Below, piece after piece: positions 30,638 to 44,101 of a DNA stretch of 64,000 nucleotides. Below the pieces are notes generated by a model. It was not told the DNA's origin. It saw only the letters and a list, made by a program, of their open reading frames with translations, and ran no database searches. Source of the stretch: JAEULH01 sp963746275 (GTDB lineage: Bacteria; Pseudomonadota; Alphaproteobacteria; Rhodospirillales; Defluviicoccaceae); assembly GCA_963746275.1 (NCBI GenBank), contig CAVVAX010000024.1, forward strand, positions 1 through 64,000, written 5' to 3'. The position numbers and the translations under genes are program-made. Position 1 is the stretch's first letter. Each line of letters opens with the position of its first letter.

Positions 30638-30879
30638 GATGACCCCCCACTTGAACGAGAACACGATCCCCGGCCGGAACCCCCTGGGCAACGTGTGTCT
30701 CGAAGGCGGAAGATCCCCGTCACGGCCGCAGTTGAACGGCGGCCGTTCATTGGGCTCAGAAAGCCCTTTATTAAGCTAATATTCTAGAGCGGAATGCTCC
30801 AGGAAGTAAACCTGGATCGTCTCCAAGCAAGCAGTGCCCCGCCCGCGCAGGCCCAACCCGGCCCTACGCGCGGCGCTCC

Positions 30880-31410
30880 TTAATCCCAGGTCCGGCCGGC
30901 GGCATCGGGGTGGGCGAGGCGGCGGACGGTGCGGGTCTTGACCGAGCTGGGGACGAACGAGGCGATGTCGCCGCCGAGCCGCGCCACCTCCTTAACGAAG
31001 CGCGAGGCGATGAACTGGTGGTTCTCTGAGGCCATCAGGAACACCGTCTCCACGCCGTTGTTCAGCCGGGTGTTCATCGCCGCCATCTGGAACTCGTACT
31101 CGAAGTCGGAAACGGCGCGCAGGCCCCGGAGGATGATCGTCGCGCCCACCTCCTCGACGAAATGCATGAGCAGGTTGGAGAACGGCCGCACCCGGATGCG
31201 AGTGCCGTCGCCGTTGCGCATCCGCCCGACCTCCTCCTCCAGCATCTCGACCCGCTCGTCCAGGCTGAACAGCGGCCCCTTGCCGGCGTTGACGGCGACG
31301 CCGATGACCAGTTGGTCGACGATCCGGGTCGCCCGGTTGATGATGTCCATGTGGCCGTTGGTCACCGGATCGAAGGTGCCCGGGTAGACGCCGATGCGGC
31401 CGTTGGTCAT
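30880..31410 (-). CDS. coaD: phosphopantetheine adenylyltransferase
   Basis: Penultimate step of coenzyme A synthesis: adenylates 4'-phosphopantetheine. About 176 residues. The nucleotidyltransferase site is PGTFDPVTNGHMDII at the start; GLRAVSDFEYEFQMA is the substrate block, and ASRFVKEVARLGGDI the C-terminal block, in the form seen in alphaproteobacteria. The ATG at 31410 (MTNGRIGVYPG) is chosen over 31431. It follows gyrA on the same strand with a gap of 89 bp, so the two may share a transcript. Confidence 0.95.
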   Translation of the reverse strand: MTNGRIGVYPGTFDPVTNGHMDIINRATRIVDQLVIGVAVNAGKGPLFSLDERVEMLEEEVGRMRNGDGTRIRVRPFSNLLMHFVEEVGATIILRGLRAVSDFEYEFQMAAMNTRLNNGVETVFLMASENHQFIASRFVKEVARLGGDIASFVPSSVKTRTVRRLAHPDAAGRTWD

Positions 31411-31499
31411 GTACGTTGGTCCTCGTCCCACTCCGCTAGCCTGGGGCCGGTCTTGCCGCCGGCCGTCTCCGTACCAGGGCTCATCTCGCCGTTGCGGGT

Positions 31500-34283
<2,784 letters not shown>

Positions 34284-34455
34284 GAAGGAGCGGAAACCTG
34301 CTGCGAATGCGATGGGTTACGAGGAGATCATCGGACCGTAGCACGGCGGCAGGGCGACCACAATCGCGGCACCTGCGAAAGGGACTAGCGGACGGCGGGA
34401 GGATGCCCACCGTGGATCGCCGGCCTGGTGCGGACCGGCCCGCGTCACGCTGAGG

Positions 34456-35001
34456 TCACCGCCGGCCGGCGGCCTCGGCGGATCCCTCGCCGTCTGCCGC
34501 GCCGCCTGCCGGTGCAGAGGCGCCGTCCGGAGCGTCCGGCTGCTGCGAAGGGTCGGCGGGTTCAAGATTGGCGCCCCAGATCCAGCCCTCGTACTCGCCG
34601 GTGGCGACGCGGTAATAGCCGCGGGTCGGCTTAGGGTCGGCGAGGATGACCATGGTGCCCTCCTCGGCCCGGCCGAGCGCCGCGGAGCCCGGCGTCGGCT
34701 GGGAGCGGATGTTGCTGAAGCGCACGACCCGCATGGGCGTTTCGAAGAAGGCCGGATCGCCGACGCCGGCGACCACCTCGGCTTCGGCTTCGGCTTCGGC
34801 TTCGTCCGGCGGGGACTCGCTCAGCGCGTCCTCGGCCACGGCTTCGGCTGGCGCCTGGTCCTCGTCACCGGCCGTTGACGGCGTCGGGTCAGGCGAGGAG
34901 CCAGCCGGCATGTCGAGAACGACGCGGCTATCGCTCTCGCGCCATACGCTTGCTACGAGGACGGCAAGCGCAAGCAGCGTCGCCGCCGCCGCAAGGAGCA
35001 C
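34456..35001 (-). CDS. membrane-anchored SH3-domain protein
   Basis: A 181-residue protein with one N-terminal membrane segment (about 1-18), a Pro/Glu/Ala-rich linker of about 60 residues, and a bacterial SH3 domain (MRVVRFSNIRSQPTPGSAAL through EYEGWIWGANLEP). Such proteins bind peptidoglycan or envelope partners. The linker includes (Glu-Ala)4 coded by four tandem copies of a 6-bp unit (about 34779-34804), which could vary in length. The GTG at 35001 is the only start after an in-frame stop; a start further up in another frame through an indel is possible. It lies downstream of ssb on the same strand. Confidence 0.7.
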   Translation of the reverse strand: MLLAAAATLLALAVLVASVWRESDSRVVLDMPAGSSPDPTPSTAGDEDQAPAEAVAEDALSESPPDEAEAEAEAEVVAGVGDPAFFETPMRVVRFSNIRSQPTPGSAALGRAEEGTMVILADPKPTRGYYRVATGEYEGWIWGANLEPADPSQQPDAPDGASAPAGGAADGEGSAEAAGRR

Positions 35002-35104
35002 GATCGCGCAGCGGCGTCAGCGGGCCGGCTCTCCTGCCCGGCCGCTCGGCGTTCGGCGCGCGGGCGCTGTCGCCCGGCCGCAATGCCACCTTGAACGGGC
35101 CCGC

Positions 35105-35569
35105 TTAGAACGGGATCTCGTCGTCGAGATCGCCGGCCGGTAGCGGCGAGGCGGAGCCGCCGCGCTGCTCGGCCTGACCGTAGGCGTCACCGCCGGCGAA
35201 CGCGCCGCCGCCATCGCCGCGGCCGTCGAGCATGGTAAGCTCGCCGCGAAAGCGCTGCAGCACGACCTCGGTGGTGTAGCGTTCCTGGTTGTCGTTGCCG
35301 GTCCATTTGCGCGTCTGCAGCGCGCCTTCCACATAGACCTTGGCGCCCTTGCGGAGAAAGCGCTCGGCCACGTCGGCAAGGCGCTCGTTGAAGATGACGA
35401 CCCGGTGCCACTCGGTCTTCTCCCGCGGCTCGCCGCTCTGGCGGTCCTTCCACCGCTCGGAGGTGGCCACCGAGAGATGCACGATCTTGGCGCCGTCCTG
35501 CATCTGGCGCACTTCCGGATCGCGGCCGAGATTGCCGACGAGGATGACTTTGTTGACGGATCCTGCCAT
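35105..35569 (-). CDS. ssb: single-stranded DNA-binding protein
   Basis: Binds single-stranded DNA during replication and repair. About 154 residues: an OB fold (SVNKVILVGNLGRDPEVRQM, then TEWHRVVIFNERLADVAERF, then KVYVEGALQTRKWTG), a Gly-rich linker and the acidic tip DDEIPF that recruits partner proteins. The ATG at 35569 (MAGSVNKV) is chosen because family members begin there; 14 further codons upstream lack similarity. Divergent from uvrA across 195 bp, an arrangement found in many proteobacteria. I see no alphaproteobacterial LexA box (GTTC-N7-GTTC) in the gap. Confidence 0.95.
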   Translation of the reverse strand: MAGSVNKVILVGNLGRDPEVRQMQDGAKIVHLSVATSERWKDRQSGEPREKTEWHRVVIFNERLADVAERFLRKGAKVYVEGALQTRKWTGNDNQERYTTEVVLQRFRGELTMLDGRGDGGGAFAGGDAYGQAEQRGGSASPLPAGDLDDEIPF

Positions 35570-35764
35570 GTCTATCGTTACGGACGCCGCCTGAGCGATG
35601 GATCCCGGCACAGCCGATCCAGGGGGTCTTGCGACCGGGGCGGCTCCCCTCCTTTGCCTTGAAGATGCTGTGAAATTGCGCCGAGTTTACACGCAAAGCG
35701 GTCGCCCGTGCCACCCGGTTTTGCCGACCGTCGGTCGGCTGCGCGGCTAGGCGGGCTAAGAGCG

Positions 35765-38615
<2,851 letters not shown>

Positions 38616-38639
38616 GGCGATCGGCCCGGTGAGCTGATT

Positions 38640-39149
38640 CTAGCTGCCTTTGCGGCAGCGGGCGTAGCCGTGGCGGCCGCTGATCTCGGGCCTGGCGGCG
38701 ATGCGGGTGAAATCACGCGGCGGCGACGCCAGCACCTCGTTGAACAGCCTCGCTGTGGCGGCGCAGTAGGCCTGCGGCCCGTTCGCCGTCCGTTGCGCGG
38801 CGTCGTTGGCGAGCTTGGTGACGAAGGAGTTCATCCGCTTCTCGCCGCTAGAGCCGTGCACGCGCTTGAAGTAGGCGCGGAGCAACTGGCCCCGCTGCGA
38901 CAGCTCCGACTTGAACGCGTTGACGAAGGCGTTGTAGCGCTGCTGCTCGCCGCAGGCGAGGGCTGCGACCATGAGTTCGGTCTGCAACACCCGGGCGTTC
39001 AGCGTGGCCTCGTCCTCCGCAGTCGCACAGGCAGAGGCAGCCCACGCCGAAGAGCCAGCGGCCGTAATCGCCAGCACAAGACCCAGAACCAAAGCCGCAA
39101 CACGCTCTCCACTCCGGCGACGCCGGACCCCGCTCTCGCCCATGTTCAT
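38640..39149 (-). CDS. exported hypothetical protein
   Basis: About 169 residues with a clear signal peptide (Arg-rich start, then VAALVLGLVLAITAAGSSAWA). The mature part is helical (ELMVAALACGEQQRYNAFVN, FKSELSQRGQLLRAYFKRVH) with four Cys that may pair (ASACATAE, LACGEQ, QAYCAATA, YARCRKG). GAGAGG before the ATGs at 39149 and 39143 supports this start over longer frames. It is convergent with uvrA, 25 bp apart. Family unknown; periplasmic location is inferred. Confidence 0.7.
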   Translation of the reverse strand: MNMGESGVRRRRSGERVAALVLGLVLAITAAGSSAWAASACATAEDEATLNARVLQTELMVAALACGEQQRYNAFVNAFKSELSQRGQLLRAYFKRVHGSSGEKRMNSFVTKLANDAAQRTANGPQAYCAATARLFNEVLASPPRDFTRIAARPEISGRHGYARCRKGS

Positions 39150-39391
39150 GACCTCTCGCCACAGCCCCGGGGCCAGCCTCGGCCTCGCTCCGGAGCTGAA
39201 AAGACCACTGCGGGTTGATAAGATCAAGACGGCGAGAAGATCTACATCTTCCGCTGTGGCATCGGAGTCTGGCGGCGGCGCCATGGCGCGCGCGCAATCC
39301 TCGCCATCACAGCGGTTTGCTGTTGCCCCTTGCCGATTATCTGGGCACTCTCGACGAAGCTTCGCTGTGGGAACGTGAGCAAAGATTGTCC

Positions 39392-40048
39392 ATGATCATG
39401 AACACTCGATTGCGAATCAGCCGTTTCTTCGCCGCTGCCACCGCGCTGGTGCTGGCCGTCGCCTGCGCCGCGACCGCGGCCTCGGCCGCCGGGGTCGCAA
39501 CCGGCTCGCAGAACCGCGGCGACCGGGCGACCCAGCTGCTGTTCGACGCCGTGCACACCAACGACTTCGCCGCCGCTGAGGCCGCCGTCGCCGCCGGCGC
39601 CGACGTCGAGGCGCGTGACCGGTGGGACATCTCGACGATCGAGCTTGCGATCGACAAGGGCTACTTCCGCATCGCCCACTTCCTCGTCTCCGTGCGCAAC
39701 AGCCGCGCGCCAGCCGGCGAGGCCGCCAGCCAAGCGCGGGAGCAGGCCTCGCCTGGCCCAGCACCGGCGCAGGCGCAAGCCGCGGCGGCGCCGGCCAAGC
39801 GGGTTGCCGTCGTGCCGCCAGCCAAGGCCGCTGCGCCAGCGCAGAAGGCCGCAGCACAGCCGCAATGGCCGGCGGACAAGCCAAACCCCTTCGATCCGGC
39901 GGCGCCCGCCTTCGGCACCGCCCTTCCAGTCGTTCCGGCGCAGGCGGCAGCGGCCGATGCAGCGGCCAATGCGGCGGCGCGGACCGACGACGGGCCGATG
40001 CTCGCCACCGACGAGCCGATCCGGCGCAGCAGCGAGGCCCTTCGCTGA
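39392..40048 (+). CDS. exported ankyrin-repeat-like protein
   Basis: About 218 residues. A signal peptide (RLRISRFFAAATALVLAVAC) is followed by one or two ankyrin-like units (ATQLLFDAVHTNDFAAAEAA, AAGADVEARDRWDISTIELA, DKGYFRIAHFLVSV) and a long Ala/Pro/Gln-rich tail of about 110 residues of low complexity. The tail may span the periplasm. The ATG at 39392 or 39398 fits the signal peptide; the longer frame upstream has no similarity. Neighbours are divergent or convergent, so it stands alone. Confidence 0.7.
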   Translation: MIMNTRLRISRFFAAATALVLAVACAATAASAAGVATGSQNRGDRATQLLFDAVHTNDFAAAEAAVAAGADVEARDRWDISTIELAIDKGYFRIAHFLVSVRNSRAPAGEAASQAREQASPGPAPAQAQAAAAPAKRVAVVPPAKAAAPAQKAAAQPQWPADKPNPFDPAAPAFGTALPVVPAQAAAADAAANAAARTDDGPMLATDEPIRRSSEALR

Positions 40049-40066
40049 CCGGTCTTCGGCCGGGCG

Positions 40067-40906
40067 CTAGTACCGACGCCTAACCCTGCTGAGGAATAGG
40101 GCGACCAGGCGGCCGGCGTCCGCTGCCTGCACCCGCGCGGCAAACGGGTCGTAGCCCGCCGCAGCCGTCCGTCTCAGGTAAACCTCCGCCAGCGTCGCCG
40201 GCAGGAACGCAGGCAGCGCCTGCCGGGGGATGGAGCGGCGAGCCTCCCGCGCCCTCGCCAGGTGCTCGCCGGCCCGGCCGGCAACGGCGGCGACCACCGC
40301 CCGGAGGCCGGGCACGGAGCCTCTTTCAAACATGGCGAGCACGTCGAGCCCAGCGTCGCGGTTGAGAGCGGCGGGCAGGTAGATCCGTCTGGCCCGGGCG
40401 TGGAACGGGACCGCCCGAATCAGCCCGGTCAAGGCCCAGGCGATCCCAAGATGCCGGGCCGCGCCGGCGACGGCGAGATCGCGGGCGCCCAGAATCTCCG
40501 CCGATAGCGTCACCAGTGGCGCACCGGTCCCCTCGGCATAGCCGGCGAGGTCGTCCAGCGTTGCCGGCGGCCGATCCTCGAGGTCGAACTCGCGGGCGTC
40601 GATGAGCCGGTCGAAGTGCTCGCGGCTCAGCCCGAACCGCCCCACGGCCTCCGCCAGTGCCAGCGCCACGGGTTCGCGCTGCGCCGTGCCGGCGAAGATC
40701 CCGGCGATCGCCTCTCGCCACCACTGCAGCCGGATGCGGCCCAGCATCGGCTCGCGGATGGTTTCGCGCACGCGGGCGATCTCGATGTTGAACGCATAGA
40801 GCGCGGCCATCGCTTCCCGCTCGGCGGGAGAGGCGAACAGCGTGCAGAGGAACCGGTCGTTGTCGAACCGGCGGACCTGCCGGGCGCAGTAGGAAAGCTC
40901 GGTCAC
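40067..40906 (-). CDS. phytoene/squalene synthase family protein, NDUFAF6-like
   Basis: About 279 residues of the all-alpha isoprenoid synthase fold. It starts YCARQVRRFDNDRFLCTLFA and has ALYAFNIEIARVRETIREPM and RLQWWREAIAGI, as in the alphaproteobacterial relatives of mitochondrial NDUFAF6, a complex I assembly factor. The usual first DDxxD is replaced, so prenyl synthase activity is doubtful. The GTG at 40906 gives the conserved start; the frame continues upstream only as antisense. This gene commonly lies near secDF in the class; here sodB and a second synthase-like gene stand between. Confidence 0.8.
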   Translation of the reverse strand: MTELSYCARQVRRFDNDRFLCTLFASPAEREAMAALYAFNIEIARVRETIREPMLGRIRLQWWREAIAGIFAGTAQREPVALALAEAVGRFGLSREHFDRLIDAREFDLEDRPPATLDDLAGYAEGTGAPLVTLSAEILGARDLAVAGAARHLGIAWALTGLIRAVPFHARARRIYLPAALNRDAGLDVLAMFERGSVPGLRAVVAAVAGRAGEHLARAREARRSIPRQALPAFLPATLAEVYLRRTAAAGYDPFAARVQAADAGRLVALFLSRVRRRY

Positions 40907-40997
40907 GGTCGATCCCGGTGATGGGGTGCAAAGGCTTCGCGAACGGGCGCCCGCTGATATATGCATCGCCGGTGGGCGTGGCCAAACGCGGGCGGCA

Positions 40998-41882
40998 ATG
41001 ACGAGCGAAATCATCCGGCTCAGGGTCGACAGGGACTTCTCCCTGATGCCCTGGTTGTTGCCGAAGCCGATCCGCACCGACGTCCGCGCGCTCAGCCGGT
41101 TCGTCCGGCTGGCCCAGACCGTTGCCGCGAGCGCGCTCTCGTCGCGGGCCGAACGGCAGGCGCGGCTGGCGGCTCTCCTGGCGGCGCTGGACCAGCCGGG
41201 CCCGGGCGGCAGTGCCGGGGAAGCCGCGCTGGCGCCCGGCGATGCCGCCATCATCGACGACCTGCGCGCCAGCCTCTCCCGCCGCGGCATCTCAGCGGAG
41301 TACGCACGGACGATCCTGCAGACGCTGCGGCAGACGGCGGGCGCCACCGCGCCTGCTCCCGGGAACATCGCCGCCGGCAACGCCACCTGGGCCGACGTCC
41401 TCGCCTACTGCCGCGGCGTCGCCGTGCCGGTGGGCCGGCATATGCTCGACCTCTGCGGCGAAAACGCGGCGATCTGCGGCCCGCCTGGCGACGCGCTCTG
41501 CATCGCCATGCGCATCCTCAAGGAGCTGCGCGACGGCAATGCCGCGCAGGGGCCGTGGCTGTGCATCCCGACCAGCTTCATGCGCGACGCCTCCATCTCG
41601 CCCGGCCACCTCGCCGCGTCGGCCGCCCGCGGCCAGACCCGCGCAGTCCTCGATCGCGTTCTCGACGGCGTCGACGCCCTGCTCGTCGAAGCCTCTCCGC
41701 TGCCGTCGCTGGTGAAAAGCCGCCGGCTGCGCCTGTACGTCTTGGTCGTGCTGTGCCGAGCGAGAAAGCTCGCCGCGCGCTTCCGCCTTCGCGATCCGCT
41801 GCACGAGACAGTGGGCTTGAGCCGCTGGCAGCGCCACGGCTGCCTGCTGCTCAGCATCCTCAACGCTGGCGGCCGCGCCTAG
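40998..41882 (+). CDS. squalene/phytoene synthase-like protein without Asp-rich motifs
   Basis: About 294 residues. Similarity to HpnC-type squalene synthases is seen in FSLMPWLLPKPIRTDVRALSRFVR, ADVLAYCRGVAVPVGRHMLD and the later AMRILKELRDGN. The metal-binding Asp clusters are absent: the first becomes AQTVAASAL, and the second lacks the paired Asp. It is therefore probably not a working prenyl synthase. It is divergent from the NDUFAF6-like gene with 91 bp between starts, as if the two form a pair. The ATG at 40998 is chosen from the conserved start. Confidence 0.65.
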   Translation: MTSEIIRLRVDRDFSLMPWLLPKPIRTDVRALSRFVRLAQTVAASALSSRAERQARLAALLAALDQPGPGGSAGEAALAPGDAAIIDDLRASLSRRGISAEYARTILQTLRQTAGATAPAPGNIAAGNATWADVLAYCRGVAVPVGRHMLDLCGENAAICGPPGDALCIAMRILKELRDGNAAQGPWLCIPTSFMRDASISPGHLAASAARGQTRAVLDRVLDGVDALLVEASPLPSLVKSRRLRLYVLVVLCRARKLAARFRLRDPLHETVGLSRWQRHGCLLLSILNAGGRA

Positions 41883-41984
41883 GCCGCCCAGCCGATCATC
41901 CGCCGATCATCCGCACGCTTTCAATCGCGCGCCATCGGCCATACCTTCGGGTGGACGCGATTCTCACCGGGAACGAGGGACATC

Positions 41985-42584
41985 ATGGCTTTTGAACTGC
42001 CCCCCCTGCCTTACGACAAGAAGGCGCTTGAGCCGCATATCTCGGCCAACACCTTGGACTTCCACTACGGCAAGCATCACCAAGCCTACGTCACCAACCT
42101 CAACAACCTCATCAAGGACAAGCCGCTGGCTGCCCACGGCCTGGAGGACATCATCACCTCCACCTTCGGCAAGGCGGACCAGATCGGCGTCTTTAACAAC
42201 GCTGCCCAGGTGTGGAACCACACCTTCTTCTGGCACTGCATGAAGCCGGGTGGCGGCGGCGCGCCCAGCGGCGACGTGGCGGCGGCGATCGACGCCTCGT
42301 TCGGCTCGATGGACAAGCTCAAGGAGGAGTTCAAGAACGCCTGCGTTACCCAGTTCGGCAGCGGCTGGGGTTGGCTGGTCGCCGACGGCGGCAAGCTCGC
42401 GGTAATGAAGACCCCGAACGCCGAGAACCCGATGGCGCACGGCAAGACCGCGCTGCTCACCTGCGACGTCTGGGAGCACGCCTACTACCTCGACTACCAG
42501 AACCGCCGTCCGGACTTCGTCCAGGCGTTCATGGACAACCTGATCAACTGGGACTTCGTCGCCGAGAACCTGAAGAAGGCTTGA
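41985..42584 (+). CDS. sodB: iron superoxide dismutase
   Basis: Converts superoxide to oxygen and hydrogen peroxide in the cytosol. 199 residues. Metal ligands: His in LDFHYGKHHQAYV, His in VWNHTFFWH, and Asp and His in CDVWEHAYYLDYQN. FNNAAQVWNHTF and GSGWGWLV are SodB hallmarks; a Gln in the N-terminal half (AAQVWNH) favours iron over manganese. Start GAGGGACATCATG has a ribosome site. The upstream region may hold its own promoter. It complements the catalase at 16-18 kb. Confidence 0.96.
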   Translation: MAFELPPLPYDKKALEPHISANTLDFHYGKHHQAYVTNLNNLIKDKPLAAHGLEDIITSTFGKADQIGVFNNAAQVWNHTFFWHCMKPGGGGAPSGDVAAAIDASFGSMDKLKEEFKNACVTQFGSGWGWLVADGGKLAVMKTPNAENPMAHGKTALLTCDVWEHAYYLDYQNRRPDFVQAFMDNLINWDFVAENLKKA

Positions 42585-42645
42585 GCCGGTCCAGCCATCG
42601 AAGCATTGCCGACCAAGACCTTGAAGTTGAAGCTGCTGAAGCGCT

Positions 42646-42790
42646 GACCCTCACCCTTCCCGCCTGCGCGGGGCGGGCGCGCCGCTTCGCGGAGCGCCCT
42701 CTCCCACGGGCTTCGCCGCGGGCGGCATGGCCGCCACTCCCTCTCCCGCGCGCCGTAGGCCGCAATTGGGAGAGGGTTGGGGTGTGGGTC
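42646..42790. repeat. GC-rich intergenic inverted repeat (CCCTCACCC/GGGAGAGGG type)
   Basis: Imperfect inverted repeat between convergent sodB and the Mth938-domain gene. Left arm begins GACCCTCACCC and includes CCCTCTCCC; right arm ends GGGAGAGGGTTGGGGTG. Related sequence occurs at 47228-47525, so it is a dispersed family. It could end transcripts from both sides. Confidence 0.65.
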
Positions 42791-43163
42791 ACTCCACCGC
42801 CAGCAGGGCGGCGCGGACCTCGCGTCCTTCGCTGACCAGCAGGTTGAAGGTGCGGCAGGCGGCGCCGGTGTCCATCCACTCGGCGTGAACGCCAGCCGCC
42901 GCCAGCTCCCGGCGCAGGCCGGGCGGCATCGGCAGGAACTGCCGGCCGCAGCCGATGATGACGAGGGCGCCCGGGGCCGCCTCGGCAATCAACTCGGCTA
43001 TCGCCGCCGCCGAGATGTCGTCGACGCTGCCGGCGGACCAAGCCGTTGTCCGATCGGCATGGATCAGGACCGAGCCCTCGAAGCGGGCGCCCGAGACGCG
43101 GAAGGCGCCGCTGCCGTACGCCTGGATCTGCTGCGGCGGATTGCCCTGCTCGGCCACGCTCAC
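42789..43163 (-). CDS. Mth938-domain protein
   Basis: 124 residues of the Mth938/NDUFAF3 family; the eukaryotic relative takes part in complex I assembly, and bacterial members lie in sec operons. Blocks: IQAYGSGAFRVSGARFEGS, SVDDISAAAIAELI, ALVIIGCGRQFLPMPPGLRR and MDTGAACRTFNLLVSEGREV. The GTG start overlaps the secF stop (GTGA at 43160-43163), so translation is coupled. Together with the NDUFAF6-like gene close by and the NDUFAF5-like methyltransferase elsewhere in the window, relatives of three complex I factors occur in this stretch. Confidence 0.85.
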   Translation of the reverse strand: MSVAEQGNPPQQIQAYGSGAFRVSGARFEGSVLIHADRTTAWSAGSVDDISAAAIAELIAEAAPGALVIIGCGRQFLPMPPGLRRELAAAGVHAEWMDTGAACRTFNLLVSEGREVRAALLAVE

Positions 43164-44092
43164 GTCGTCTCCGCCAGCGCCTTCTCCTCGGCCGCCGTGC
43201 CGCGGCGGAGGTTCATGTACAAGAGCGGCGGCGTGGCGATAAAGATCGAGGAGTAGGTGCCAAAGACGATGCCGAAGATCAGCGCGATGGTGAAGCCGCG
43301 CAACACCTCGCCGCCGAAGACGTAGAGCGCGATCAGCGCGAGCAGCGCCGTCACCGAGGTGATCGCTGTGCGCGACAGGGTCTGGTTGATCGACAGGTCG
43401 AACAACTGCGGCAGCGGCATGGTCTTGTACTTGCGCAGGTTCTCCCGGTGGCGGTCGAAGACGACGACGGTGTCGTTCACGGAGTAGCCGGCGATGGTCA
43501 AGAGCGCCGCCACCGACGTCAGGTCGAAATCGAGGCCGAGAAGGGCGTAGAGCCCGATGGTGGCGACGACGTCGTGGAGGTCGGCGATCATGGCGGCAAC
43601 GCCGAACTGCCACTCGAAGCGGAACCAGACGTAGACCATGATCCCGAAGAGGGCGACTGCCATGGCGATGAGGCCGTCGCGGAAGAGCTCGGCGCTGACC
43701 TGCGGCCCGACCACCTCGACCCGCTCGTAGGCAACGTCGGCGCCCAGCGCCTCGCGGATCTTCGCCACCGCCGCCTGCTGCGCCTCCTCGCTGCCCTCCT
43801 GCTTCTCCAGCCGGATCAGCACCTCGTTGTCGGCGCCGAAGGTCTGCAGGCCAACCTCGCCGAGGCCGAGCCCGCCCAGCGTCGAGCGCATGGCCGACAG
43901 ATCGGCCGCCTGCGGCAGCCGGACCTCGAGCAGAATGCCGCCGCGGAAATCGATCCCGAGGTTCAGCCCCTTGAACAGCAGGAGCAGGATCGTGCCGACG
44001 GTGATCACCGTGGAGATGGCGAAGCACACCTTGTGCATCGCCATGAAGGGGATCTTGGTGTCCGGTGGGACGAGCTGGATGCCGCGGAACAT
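43160..44092 (-). CDS. secF: protein translocase subunit SecF
   Basis: Inner-membrane protein that with SecD uses the proton gradient to pull proteins through SecYEG. 310 residues with six membrane segments. The first periplasmic loop begins after GLNLGIDFRGGILLEVRL, and the conserved block SVNDTVVVFDRHRENLRKYK is present, with the family end TYSSIFIATPPLLYM. The ATG at 44092 lies 9 bp after secD. No frame break. Confidence 0.96.
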   Translation of the reverse strand: MFRGIQLVPPDTKIPFMAMHKVCFAISTVITVGTILLLLFKGLNLGIDFRGGILLEVRLPQAADLSAMRSTLGGLGLGEVGLQTFGADNEVLIRLEKQEGSEEAQQAAVAKIREALGADVAYERVEVVGPQVSAELFRDGLIAMAVALFGIMVYVWFRFEWQFGVAAMIADLHDVVATIGLYALLGLDFDLTSVAALLTIAGYSVNDTVVVFDRHRENLRKYKTMPLPQLFDLSINQTLSRTAITSVTALLALIALYVFGGEVLRGFTIALIFGIVFGTYSSIFIATPPLLYMNLRRGTAAEEKALAETT

Positions 44093-44101
44093 GTCTCACC
44101 G

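Noticed and set aside
34779..34804. Four tandem 6-bp units coding Glu-Ala in the SH3 protein
   Set aside because: The unit keeps the frame and only changes linker length, so it is not a phase-switch candidate.
35570..35764. SOS box between ssb and uvrA
   Set aside because: I looked for GTTC-N7-GTTC and its complement in the gap and found none.
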